Assembly (NCBI GenBank): GCA_040389445.1
Contig: JAZJZX010000008.1
Span: 43,062-107,061, forward strand
DNA: 64,000 nt
Reading direction: 5' to 3'
Source: UBA5189 sp040389445
GTDB taxonomy: Bacteria > Chloroflexota > Limnocylindria > Limnocylindrales > CSP1-4
Part shown: piece after piece, positions 27,393 through 35,819 of the stretch
Position numbering within the stretch: position 1 is the stretch's first letter
Layout: every line of letters starts with the position of its first letter
Notes under the pieces: model-generated
Databases searched by the model: none
The model's input: only the letters and a program-made list of their open reading frames with translations
Told to the model about the DNA's origin: nothing
Translations under genes and position numbers: made by a program

Positions 27393-29084
27393 TCAGGCGG
27401 GCGGACGGACGTGGCGCCGCTCGGTGAGTAACCCCCCCATACGGTGCTTCCATCTCAAGACCTTCATCCGCGAGCGCCGTCGTAGCCGGGATGGAAGCCG
27501 GTAGAGGGCGGGATGGTTGTGGCGTATCTGCCCCAGGAGCTCCGCGTCGTGGGCCCGCGCCCGGGTAATCATGCTTCCGGGCCGCACTCGATATAGGAAG
27601 AGCGGCTCGGGGATACGCCGAGCGACGTAGCCGCGCTCAACACAGGCGACCCAGAAGTCCCAGTCCTCGTACCCGTACACCATGTTCGGGTTGTAGCCCC
27701 GTGCGGCGCACCAAATCCCCCGCCGAAACAGCGAGCAGTAGTTGAGCTGGTTTGCCTCGGCGATAAGGTCAGGATCGAAATCCGCGGCCGACTCAACCCT
27801 ATCCTCGGCGCCAAACCGCCTGAGGTCCGTGTAGGCGATCCCGACTTCGGGATGGACCATCAGCAGGTCGACCGTTCGGGCAAGCATGGTCGGCTCCAGC
27901 ATGTCATCCGCGTCGAGAGGCAGGATGAAGCGTCCCGTCGACTTAGCAATCCCTGCATTCCGGGCGCCGGCGAGGCCGCGGTTCTCTTGGCGGAGGAGCT
28001 GGATTCGGGACTCTGGATTGCTGCGGATCAGGCGCTCGGCCACGGCGGCCGTGTCGTCGGTGCTGCCATCGTCGACGATGACGATCTCCCAGTCCTCGAA
28101 GGTCTGCCGGATCACGCTAGAAACGGCTTCCGGTAGGTACTCAGCTTGCCCGAAGCACGGGATCACCACGGACACAGCCGGCCGGGCTGGTACTGGCTCG
28201 AGGATCTCCAGGGGGACGTCCTGGTGGCAGCCCGTGTTCGGGAAGTCATAAAACCGACCGACGTCGATCCGGCCGCCGCGCTCGAAGATCGCTGCGAGGT
28301 CCGCGATGGACTGACTGGGTCGCGGGGAGGCGCGGTTCAGGGCTACGTCCTGGACGATGTTCGCCGGGATCGAGAACGCGGCGGAGCGCTCCAGACAGAG
28401 AAGCCCTGGATGGCTGGCAGCGAACAATCGTGCGCGGGCCGCCAGCTCCGCCTCCAACGTGTTCGGATTCCGGTAGGGGAGGCTCTTGAGCAGCGGCAGC
28501 AGGTCGACCGTCCGGTAGACGGAACTGGAGAGCTCGACGGGGTACCCGAAGTCATAGCTGGCGCCGCTCCAGTCGAAGGCAAGCACGCCCGATCCCCGCG
28601 GCTCGAAAGCGGGGAGTGGTTGGGGCGCGTCGAGCGGGTAGCAGTAGGTCGTGTTGGTGCCGAGTCGAAGCGAGAAGCCCAGCGCCTGTTGGTCGGCGGC
28701 GAGTTCCCCAATCACCGCGGCCATGCTGAAGTCGCGAACGAACACCGTGTCGTCGACGACGAAGGCAATGAATTGGAAACCGGACGCGACTGCCACGACG
28801 TCGTCCTTGAACCGACGCTCACGTCGGAAGGTCACCGTCGGGTGGGTGGCAGCAAGTTCGGCGTACAGGCCTTCGAAGTAGCGGGTGGAGGCCGCGTAGA
28901 GCACCACGATCTCGCCAAGCTCCGAGGCAGGGCAGTGCAAGGTGAGCGACGTCAAGCCCGCATCCAGCTGCAGGGGCCGGTCCTTGCTGAATACCAGCCA
29001 GCCAACGCGCTCCGACGTTATCGCCATGGAGCGACCCGCCGATCGACGGCTGCCCAGTGCGAGGTCGCGGCCATCACGCCGCAT
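27393..29084 (-). CDS. Two-domain glycosyltransferase with C-terminal GT2 domain
   Basis: A 563-residue protein. Residues about 25-290 form an N-terminal module (GWLVFSKDRPLQLDAGLTSL, FIAFVVDDTVFVRDF) that looks like a diverged GT-A fold with a VDD acidic motif. Residues about 300-540 are a standard GT2 domain: VSVVIPCFGQAEYLPEAV, VIVDDGSTDDT, ILPLDADDMLEP and YGYEDWDFWVACVERGY. It may add two sugars. ATG 29084 has GGTGAG eight bases upstream; ATG 29027 is an alternative. Confidence 0.8.
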   Translation of the reverse strand: MRRDGRDLALGSRRSAGRSMAITSERVGWLVFSKDRPLQLDAGLTSLTLHCPASELGEIVVLYAASTRYFEGLYAELAATHPTVTFRRERRFKDDVVAVASGFQFIAFVVDDTVFVRDFSMAAVIGELAADQQALGFSLRLGTNTTYCYPLDAPQPLPAFEPRGSGVLAFDWSGASYDFGYPVELSSSVYRTVDLLPLLKSLPYRNPNTLEAELAARARLFAASHPGLLCLERSAAFSIPANIVQDVALNRASPRPSQSIADLAAIFERGGRIDVGRFYDFPNTGCHQDVPLEILEPVPARPAVSVVIPCFGQAEYLPEAVSSVIRQTFEDWEIVIVDDGSTDDTAAVAERLIRSNPESRIQLLRQENRGLAGARNAGIAKSTGRFILPLDADDMLEPTMLARTVDLLMVHPEVGIAYTDLRRFGAEDRVESAADFDPDLIAEANQLNYCSLFRRGIWCAARGYNPNMVYGYEDWDFWVACVERGYVARRIPEPLFLYRVRPGSMITRARAHDAELLGQIRHNHPALYRLPSRLRRRSRMKVLRWKHRMGGLLTERRHVRPPA

Positions 29085-29093
29085 CGTCTCGAC

Positions 29094-29996
29094 TCACCGC
29101 TCCCGGCTCGGTCGGCCCCACACGAGGATCCGGTTGTCCGGGTGCGTGAGCGGCTCCTCAGGAAGCCACTGTGCTCCCGGGTGCAGGGCGAGCAGCTCCT
29201 CGGGCGACATCGAATCGATGCCGAATCGCCCGCTTATGAAGTTGCAGATCATGTAGCCGGCGTGAGAGTCGCGGATGACCCCGCCCACATAGTGTTCCTG
29301 CATCTCGCGCGAGAGCTCCGTGAAGGCGTAGTTGCTAATGCAGAGGTCGTAGGGCCCGACGAAGTCCGCCTCCGGGTCCTTGAACTCAAACTGGTCGAAA
29401 CCCATAACCGGGTCGTTCGCGAACTTGCCGAGGTAGACACGCGCCAGGTCAAGTGCCGGTTTCAGGTCGATGAGGGTGTACGACTGCACGGGCCACCGCG
29501 AGGTGATCAGGCGGCATTGACCGCCATAGCCCACACCAATCTCGATAATTCGCCTACCGGTCAAATCACCAAAGAGGCGGCTGAGGTCACCGAGAACCTT
29601 CGCGTAGCGGAGTGTCGTCGGCGAGATCTGCCCTACGTCCGGATACTGGTAGGTGTTCGGGGACCCGTAGATGTCGTTGGCCCGCAACTCGTCGAGGGAG
29701 TCTCGAAGCAACTCGGGATAATCCCGACGCAGGACCTTGAGATACTTGGCGCCTTCGCTCTGGGTGACGTGATCTAGGACCTCGAGATAAGCCGTCTCGC
29801 TCCGGAAGCGGCTGAAGACCCCTGGGTCACTGGCTGCCTGGGCGCAGATCTCCATGTAGCGATCGTAGTGTGTGATGCTGGTCCGCTCACCGGCAGGACC
29901 GTGCTGGATGAGTTCGGGCGGAGGCCCAGCAGGCTCTGCGACCGATTTCGACAGCCGCCTGAGTAGCGCCTTCGTCAGGTTACGCATCGTTTCCAT
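29094..29996 (-). CDS. Putative sugar O-methyltransferase (NanM-like)
   Basis: A 300-residue protein matching the putative sugar O-methyltransferase family. IIEIGVGYGGQCRLI is the SAM-binding motif I, YTLIDLKPALDLARVYL motif II, and YDLCISNYAFTELSREMQ the later core strand. A long helical N-terminus (DRYMEICAQ, then ETAYLEVLDHV) is usual for the family. It begins inside the 3' end of the Wzt gene: ATG 29996 overlaps it by 17 bases and ATG 29987 by 8. It could cap a chain or decorate residues before export. Confidence 0.78.
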   Translation of the reverse strand: METMRNLTKALLRRLSKSVAEPAGPPPELIQHGPAGERTSITHYDRYMEICAQAASDPGVFSRFRSETAYLEVLDHVTQSEGAKYLKVLRRDYPELLRDSLDELRANDIYGSPNTYQYPDVGQISPTTLRYAKVLGDLSRLFGDLTGRRIIEIGVGYGGQCRLITSRWPVQSYTLIDLKPALDLARVYLGKFANDPVMGFDQFEFKDPEADFVGPYDLCISNYAFTELSREMQEHYVGGVIRDSHAGYMICNFISGRFGIDSMSPEELLALHPGAQWLPEEPLTHPDNRILVWGRPSRER

Positions 29997-31326
29997 GATC
30001 CTCGGTAGCGACGACCCCGGAGGTATCGGATTGGGGAGGCTGAGCCTCGTCAGCCTGCCCGACCGCAGCCCAATCGTCATCTGCGACCCGTTCCCACTTC
30101 GGCGTTAGGAAGAGTAGACCAGAGTGCCGAGGCAGATGCCGCATCGTGAGCCGTCCGCCATCAACGATCCGGATCGTGATACAGGCCTCGGCGTGGTCAA
30201 AGACCTCCGTGTTCGCCGAGTTCACCGCCCAAAGGGTCACTGCGTAGGAACCGGGATACAGGCGAACATCATCGAGAATCACGGAGACGGTCGAGCCCTC
30301 GCTGCTCCGATCGAGGACGAATGCGGAGTCGTCGTCGACCATGTGAGCGATCGGCAAGCCGTCGGACGTCCGCAGCGATACAGCCAGTTTCGTGCCTGGG
30401 CGCTCGGGCGCAAGCCTAATCCCAAATCTGATGATGATGTCGTCGCCGACCGAGAAGTCCTGGCAGATCGCGCCGAGCTGGTTGCGTGCCTCCGCCCACT
30501 CGAAGACGGCTCCGCCGGTGCCGTTTGCGACGCCCTTGGAGTGGAGATCAACACGAGCTTCCTGATTCTGGCTCGCCATGTAGCTGCCGATCACCTGGTC
30601 GGTAGGCCCACTGGCGGCGACCCGGCCACCGTCGAGTAGGAGCGCGTTCGTGCACAGCTGAGTGATCGCGGCCATGTTGTGACTGACGAAGAGCACAGTT
30701 CGGCCGTGGCCCGCGACGTCCTCCATCTTCCCTAGGCACTTCTGCTGAAACGCCGCGTCGCCGACCGCCAGTACCTCGTCCACCACCAGCACGTCCGTAT
30801 CGAGGTGCGCCGCGACCGCAAAGGCCAGGCGCATGTACATGCCGGTGCTGTAGTGCTTGACGGGTGTGTCGAGGAACCGCTCGGTTTCGGCGAAGGCGAC
30901 GATCTCGTCGAATTGACGCTGGATCTCCCGGCGGCTCATGCCGAGGATCGCACCATTGAGATACACGTTCTCGCGGCCGGTCAGCTCGGGATGGAAGCCG
31001 GTGCCGACCTCGAGCAGCGACCCGAGCCGTCCGTAGACGTCGGCCCGCCCCGATGTGGGCTTCGTAATACGCGACAGGATCTTGAGAAGCGTGCTTTTTC
31101 CGGCTCCGTTGCGGCCGATGATTCCGAGGGCCTCACCGCGGCGGACCTCGAAGGAGACGTCGTGGATTGCCCAGAGCACCTCGGACGTCGATCTCTGGCG
31201 GGCCCGGAAAGGATGTTTCGCGGCCTCGACGATCGCCTCCCGGAAGGTTCGGTATCCCCCGGGGGCGTCGTGCGAGATCCGATAAGACTTGCTGAGACTC
31301 TCTGCGTTGATGACGATGTCGCTCAT
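29980..31326 (-). CDS. wzt: Polysaccharide ABC exporter ATPase (Wzt) with C-terminal glycan-binding domain
   Basis: A 448-residue protein. Residues 1-250 are an ABC ATPase with Walker A GIIGRNGAGKSTLLKILS, signature VKHYSTGMYMRLAFAVA and Walker B LVVDEVLAVGD. These are features of the O-antigen/teichoic acid exporter group. Residues about 270-420 form a beta-rich domain like the Wzt C-terminal carbohydrate-binding module that recognises the finished chain end. It pairs with the permease gene, which it overlaps by four bases. Confidence 0.92.
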   Translation of the reverse strand: MSDIVINAESLSKSYRISHDAPGGYRTFREAIVEAAKHPFRARQRSTSEVLWAIHDVSFEVRRGEALGIIGRNGAGKSTLLKILSRITKPTSGRADVYGRLGSLLEVGTGFHPELTGRENVYLNGAILGMSRREIQRQFDEIVAFAETERFLDTPVKHYSTGMYMRLAFAVAAHLDTDVLVVDEVLAVGDAAFQQKCLGKMEDVAGHGRTVLFVSHNMAAITQLCTNALLLDGGRVAASGPTDQVIGSYMASQNQEARVDLHSKGVANGTGGAVFEWAEARNQLGAICQDFSVGDDIIIRFGIRLAPERPGTKLAVSLRTSDGLPIAHMVDDDSAFVLDRSSEGSTVSVILDDVRLYPGSYAVTLWAVNSANTEVFDHAEACITIRIVDGGRLTMRHLPRHSGLLFLTPKWERVADDDWAAVGQADEAQPPQSDTSGVVATEDHGNDA

Positions 31327-32171
31327 ACCACGTCAGCGAAGCTGCGCTCGACGCGCCTGAAGACCCACGCCCCAACCAGCAGCATCCCAGTCGCGATCAG
31401 GGCAGCCTCGACAATGGCAAGCGCCGGTAGAGGGCCTCCGAGCAACGCCCAGCGGAACCCGCCGATCACCCCGACCATCGGGTTCAGGCCGTACAGGGCC
31501 TGCCAACGTTCCGGGATGAGGCTCGACGAGTAGACCACTGGGGAGGCGTACATCCACGCCTGGATGATGAACGGCAGGGCATAACTGAAGTCCCGGTAAT
31601 ACACGTTTAGCGCTGAGAAGAAGAAGCTTAGGCCAACGGTCACTGCCAGCGCGATTGCGATGAAGACGGGCAGACCAAGCAGCTGCCATGAGAACGGGGC
31701 GTGATTAAACACCATGAGGGCAGCCAGGACGACGCTTGCGACGGCGAAGTCTAGGAGCACCGATGTCGTGCTCGCGAGCGGGATGATTGCCCGAGGGAAG
31801 TAGATCTTGGTGATCAGCCGAGCGTCGGCGATGAGGCTGTTGCCGGCCCGCTGAAGGCCTCCCGAAAACAGGTTCCAGGGGAGGATCCCGGCGAAGACGA
31901 AGAGCAGGTACGGCGTGCCGTCGGACGGCAACTTGGCGAGCACTCCGAAGATCAGCGCGAAGATCAGAGATGAAACGAGAGGCTGGAGGATAACCCACAG
32001 GATCCCCAGCGCCGTCTGGCGGTAGCGAAGCTTGATGTCGCGCAATGCAAGCATTGCGAACAGGTCCCGGAATGCCCACAGCTCGAGCCATTCGGCTGCG
32101 CCACCCGACGGTTCAATTCGGATCCTCCGTACCCCACGTTCTCCGGGGACTCCCGTACCGAGCATTCTCAT
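31323..32171 (-). CDS. wzm: Polysaccharide ABC exporter permease (Wzm)
   Basis: A 282-residue ABC-2 type membrane protein with about six transmembrane helices. The amphipathic start FRDLFAMLALRDIKLRYRQT followed by LGILWVILQPLVSSLIFALI is the hallmark of Wzm/TagG permeases. Later segments include VGLSFFFSALNVYYRDFSYA and YASPVVYSSSLIPERWQ. ATG 32171 forms an ATGA overlap with the end of the GDP-fucose synthase gene. With Wzt it moves the lipid-linked polysaccharide across the membrane. Confidence 0.92.
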   Translation of the reverse strand: MRMLGTGVPGERGVRRIRIEPSGGAAEWLELWAFRDLFAMLALRDIKLRYRQTALGILWVILQPLVSSLIFALIFGVLAKLPSDGTPYLLFVFAGILPWNLFSGGLQRAGNSLIADARLITKIYFPRAIIPLASTTSVLLDFAVASVVLAALMVFNHAPFSWQLLGLPVFIAIALAVTVGLSFFFSALNVYYRDFSYALPFIIQAWMYASPVVYSSSLIPERWQALYGLNPMVGVIGGFRWALLGGPLPALAIVEAALIATGMLLVGAWVFRRVERSFADVV

Positions 32172-33121
32172 GCGGAGGCTGATCCCGCCGTCGACTCGTA
32201 CCAGTCGATCGTCCGCCGGATCCCTTTCTCGAAGGACGTCCCAGCGACAAAGCCAAAGCGCTCGAAGGCGCGGCTCGTGTCGAGAGCTCGTCTGGGCTGG
32301 CCGTCCGGCTTCGACGGATCCCAACGGATCTCGCCCTCGAAGCCCGTCAGCCGGACGATCAACTCGACCAGCTCACGGATCGTGATCTCGCGGCCGACAC
32401 CCAGGTTCACGGGCTCTGCACCGTCGTACCGCTCCGCTCCCAGGACGATCCCCTCGGCGGCGTCGTCGACATAGAGGAACTCGCGCGATGCCGAGCCGGT
32501 GCCCCAGACGTCGATGTGGTCCGCCCCCGCATTTCGAGCGTCCACGCACTTCTTGATGAGCGCCGGGATGACATGCGAGGAAGCGGGATCAAAGTTGTCA
32601 CCGGGGCCGTACAGGTTCACGGGGATGAGGTGGATCACGTTGAAGCCGTACTGCTGCCGATAGGCCTGCCCCTGGACGAGGAGCATCTTCTTGGCCAGGC
32701 CGTACGGAGCATTCGTCTCCTCCGGATAGCCGTTCCAGAGAGCGTCCTCGTGGAAGGGAACCGGCGTGAACCTCGGGTACGAGCAGACCGTCCCGATCTG
32801 GACGAACTTGGCCACGCCGGCCTGGCGCGCCTGCTCCATCAACTCGATGCCCATGATCGCGTTCTCGTAGAAGAAGCGGCCCGGGTTCTCGCGGTTCGCC
32901 CCAATGCCGCCGACCACCGCGGCGAGGTGGATCACCAGATCGGGTCGACCGTCGGCGAGCGCCCGGGCGATCCCGTCGCGCGACCGCAGGTCGTAGTCCC
33001 GGCTCCGAGGGATGAAGATCTCCGTTGCGTCCGCGGCGCGAAGCCGTGCGACGACGGCACTCCCGAGAAACCCGCCGCCACCCGTAACCATGACCCGGCG
33101 CCCGGGCCAGAAGGCGGTCAC
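32168..33121 (-). CDS. fcl: GDP-L-fucose synthase
   Basis: A 317-residue bifunctional epimerase/reductase that turns GDP-4-keto-6-deoxymannose into GDP-L-fucose. VMVTGGGGFLGSAVVARL binds NADP. HLAAVVGGIGANRENPG, GTVCSYPRF and YGLAKKMLLVQGQAYRQQYG are specific to the WcaG/Fcl family, including the Tyr-Lys pair. It directly follows gmd with a GTGA overlap at GTG 33121, completing the two-step route from GDP-mannose. Confidence 0.93.
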   Translation of the reverse strand: MTAFWPGRRVMVTGGGGFLGSAVVARLRAADATEIFIPRSRDYDLRSRDGIARALADGRPDLVIHLAAVVGGIGANRENPGRFFYENAIMGIELMEQARQAGVAKFVQIGTVCSYPRFTPVPFHEDALWNGYPEETNAPYGLAKKMLLVQGQAYRQQYGFNVIHLIPVNLYGPGDNFDPASSHVIPALIKKCVDARNAGADHIDVWGTGSASREFLYVDDAAEGIVLGAERYDGAEPVNLGVGREITIRELVELIVRLTGFEGEIRWDPSKPDGQPRRALDTSRAFERFGFVAGTSFEKGIRRTIDWYESTAGSASA

Positions 33122-34152
33122 CGGCCAGGGCCCACAGGGTCGGTCATGAGCGCGGTACCGACCCCGGCCTCCTGGAGATCGTGCTCGAGCATGATGCGGA
33201 CGAGGTCGTGGAACCTGGTCGCGGGCTCCCAGCCCAGAGTCGTGCGCGCCTTCGACGCGTCGCCGCACAGTTCGTCCACCTCGGTGGGGCGGAAGTACGC
33301 CTCGTCGACTCGGACGTACTGCTGCCAGTCGAGCCCGACAAGCCCGAAGGCGACATCGCACAGCTCGCGCACCGGGTGCATCTCGCCCGTGGCGATCACG
33401 AAGTCGTCCGGCTCAGGCTGCTGGAGCATCAGCCACATGGCTTCGACATATTCCTTGGCGTAACCCCAGTCGCGCTTCGCATCGAGGTTGCCGAGGAAGA
33501 GGTGCTGCTGATCGCCCTTGAGGATTGCGGCAACACCCCGTGTCACTTTCCGCGTGACGAACGTTCCCCCGCGGCGCGGCGATTCGTGATTGAACAGGAT
33601 GCCGTTGCTCGCGTGGAGCCCATAGGCCTCCCGGTAGTCGATGGTCATGTAGTGGGCGAAGACCTTCGAGATCGCGTATGGCGACCGCGGGTTGAACGGG
33701 GTCCGCTCGCTCTGTGGTGATTCGAGGACCTTGCCGTACATCTCCGAGCTGCCGGCCTGGTAGAAGCGGATCGGCCAGTCCGCCGTGCGGACTGCCTCGA
33801 GCATGCGGAGGGTGCCTATCGCTGCGGTTTCTGCGGTGAACTCCGGGATCTCGAAGCTCACCTTGACGTGGCTCTGGGCACCGAGGTTGTAGACCTCCTC
33901 CGGCTTGACGGCATGAAGTTGGCCGATAAGGCTGGAGCTGTCCGTCAGGTCTGCGTAGTGCAGGTGCAGGTTTGTCGGCGTCTCGTGAGGATCGCGGTAG
34001 AGATGGTCGATCCGGCCGGTGTTGAACTGGCTCGATCGCCGGATCAAGCCGTGGACCTCGTAGCCCTTGTCAAGCAGCAGCTCGGCCAGATAGGAGCCAT
34101 CCTGCCCCGTGATCCCGGTGATGAGGGCGCGTGGGGGACGTTCGGCGGTCAC
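33118..34152 (-). CDS. gmd: GDP-mannose 4,6-dehydratase
   Basis: A 344-residue enzyme that converts GDP-mannose to GDP-4-keto-6-deoxymannose. ALITGITGQDGSYLAELLL, HGLIRRSSQFNTGRIDH, YNLGAQSHVKVSFE, AGSSEMYGKV and SPYAISKVFAHYMTIDYRE are nearly textbook Gmd sequence. The C-terminal FRPTEVDELCGDASKA is also diagnostic. GTG 34152 is chosen because the conserved N-terminal strand begins about nine residues later; GTG 34161 is possible. It sits after the initiating transferase gene in the operon. Confidence 0.94.
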   Translation of the reverse strand: MTAERPPRALITGITGQDGSYLAELLLDKGYEVHGLIRRSSQFNTGRIDHLYRDPHETPTNLHLHYADLTDSSSLIGQLHAVKPEEVYNLGAQSHVKVSFEIPEFTAETAAIGTLRMLEAVRTADWPIRFYQAGSSEMYGKVLESPQSERTPFNPRSPYAISKVFAHYMTIDYREAYGLHASNGILFNHESPRRGGTFVTRKVTRGVAAILKGDQQHLFLGNLDAKRDWGYAKEYVEAMWLMLQQPEPDDFVIATGEMHPVRELCDVAFGLVGLDWQQYVRVDEAYFRPTEVDELCGDASKARTTLGWEPATRFHDLVRIMLEHDLQEAGVGTALMTDPVGPGR

Positions 34153-34213
34153 GAGCGGCACGAGTAGTTCATAGGGCGTCAGGATACCGCTCGCTGCCGG
34201 TCGAGCACCCGCA

Positions 34214-35683
34214 TCACCGACCCGTGCGCGCAAGGACGGCCGGGATGGTCCGCGCGATGATCTTGAGGTCGAGCCACAGCGACCAGCGATCGATGTACTC
34301 CAGGTCAGTCTCCACCCAGCGATCGAAGTCGGACTCGTGGCGGGCGCGAATCTGCCAGAGGCCCGTCATCCCCGGCTTCATGGACAGCCGGCGACGGTGC
34401 CACACGTCGTAGCCGGCGACTTCGGACGGCAGCGGTGGTCGAGGTCCAACAAGGCTCATCTCGCCGATCAGCACGTTCCAGAGCTGCGGAAGCTCGTCCA
34501 GCGACGTTCGGCGGAGCCATCGACCGACCCGCGTGACCCTCGGGTCGTCCGTGATCTTGAAGGCGTTGCCGCTGATCTCGTTCTGGTCGAGCAGGTCGGC
34601 CAGCTGCTCCTCCGCGCCGTCCACCATCGTCCGGAACTTGTGGACCTGAAAGGATCGACCGTGCAGGCCCACGCGCTGCTGGCGAAAGACCGCCGGGCCG
34701 GGCGAATCGCGGACGATCAAGGCGGCAATCACCAGCATCATGGGCGTCAGGATGACCGCGATGAGCGCCCCGCCGAAGAGATCGAGCGCTCGCTTGGCCA
34801 ACAGGCCGAGCGTCCGGTCCGGCCCCGTCAGGAGCGAATAGATGGGGATGCCGCCGAACTCCTCGACGCGGCCGCTCGACAGCGTCCGCTCCAGGATGTG
34901 CATGGGGATGCGTACGATCTTGCCCTCCTCCTCGCACAGCCGCGCGATCTCGTCGATCCGGGACCACTCCGAGAAGGGCAGGCAGATCGCGACCTCGTCG
35001 ATCACGTTGGCATGGAGCACCTCCTCGATCTCCTCGAGGGTGCCCAGAACGGGTCGCGTCAGGTGTGCCTGGTGGTTCGTGCCGGTCGCGATGTGGCCGA
35101 TGACCTGGAGTCCGAGGGTGTGATGCGAGTCGACCAGGTCGGCGAATTGCTGGCCGATCGGCGTGGTGCCGAGGATCAGCATGAAGCGGGTGTTCCGACC
35201 CCGGGATCGCAGGGCCACCAGGATGGCCCGCAGGGCCAGGCGGGTCGCGAGGGCGGCGGTAGCCAGCATCGGGAAGATCGCCAGGAGGAGGGCCCGGCTG
35301 ACCTCGGGGAGCTTGAACAGGAAGAGCAGGCTCAGGACGGCCACCGCGAAGATGACCGCTGCACGAGCGACGTCGAGGACCTCGCTGCGGGCCGTCCAGC
35401 GTGCGCGCAGCCGATACAGCCCCTGGGTCCAGAGGATGAGGGGCCAGAGCGTCACATAGGCGAGGATGGCCGGTGTGGGATCACCGGGGATCGCCGACCC
35501 GAGGGCCGTCTCGATCGAGGCGGTGCCGAATCGCACCTGGATCGCCAGCCACCCGACCCCGAACGCAGCGACGGCGTCGATGGCGGCGAGCATCAACCGA
35601 AAGGCGGTTCCGTAGCGTCGGATCATGGCATCCAGCTGGGAATTGACTTCGGCCGGATCGCGCGCCCTCCAACCGGCCTCCAT
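34214..35683 (-). CDS. Undecaprenyl-phosphate sugar phosphotransferase (WbaP/WcaJ type)
   Basis: A 489-residue polyprenyl glycosylphosphotransferase, first gene of the operon. The N-terminal half has four or five membrane segments and a CoA-binding-like domain (FMLILGTTPIGQQFADLV). The C-terminal catalytic domain has KRALDLFGGALIAVILTP, RQQRVGLHGRSFQVHKFRTM, LRRTSLDELPQLWNVLIGEM, LVGPRPPLPSEV and KPGMTGLWQI. It loads the first sugar-phosphate onto the lipid carrier. Transcription starts from the region it shares with the divergent LytR gene. Confidence 0.94.
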   Translation of the reverse strand: MEAGWRARDPAEVNSQLDAMIRRYGTAFRLMLAAIDAVAAFGVGWLAIQVRFGTASIETALGSAIPGDPTPAILAYVTLWPLILWTQGLYRLRARWTARSEVLDVARAAVIFAVAVLSLLFLFKLPEVSRALLLAIFPMLATAALATRLALRAILVALRSRGRNTRFMLILGTTPIGQQFADLVDSHHTLGLQVIGHIATGTNHQAHLTRPVLGTLEEIEEVLHANVIDEVAICLPFSEWSRIDEIARLCEEEGKIVRIPMHILERTLSSGRVEEFGGIPIYSLLTGPDRTLGLLAKRALDLFGGALIAVILTPMMLVIAALIVRDSPGPAVFRQQRVGLHGRSFQVHKFRTMVDGAEEQLADLLDQNEISGNAFKITDDPRVTRVGRWLRRTSLDELPQLWNVLIGEMSLVGPRPPLPSEVAGYDVWHRRRLSMKPGMTGLWQIRARHESDFDRWVETDLEYIDRWSLWLDLKIIARTIPAVLARTGR

Positions 35684-35693
35684 CCTATCCGAC

Positions 35694-35765
35694 CCGGTGG
35701 TCGGTCCGCTCCGGTGGTCGGTCCGACCCGGTGGTCGGTCCGCTCCGGTGGTCGGTCCGCTCCGG
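35694..35765. repeat. 17-bp tandem repeat in the divergent promoter region
   Basis: Four 17-bp copies of CCGGTGGTCGGTCCGCT (one with AC in place of CT) run from 35694 to 35761, plus four more bases. They lie between the starts of the glycan operon and the LytR-CpsA-Psr gene. TGCTACTGT at 35773-35780, an extended -10-like sequence for the plus-strand gene, follows immediately. Copy number here could affect either promoter, but that is inference. Confidence 0.92.
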
Positions 35766-35819
35766 CGTCCGTGCTACTGTGACGCCGCTTTGAGCGAATC
35801 GTTACCGGAATCAGGCGGG

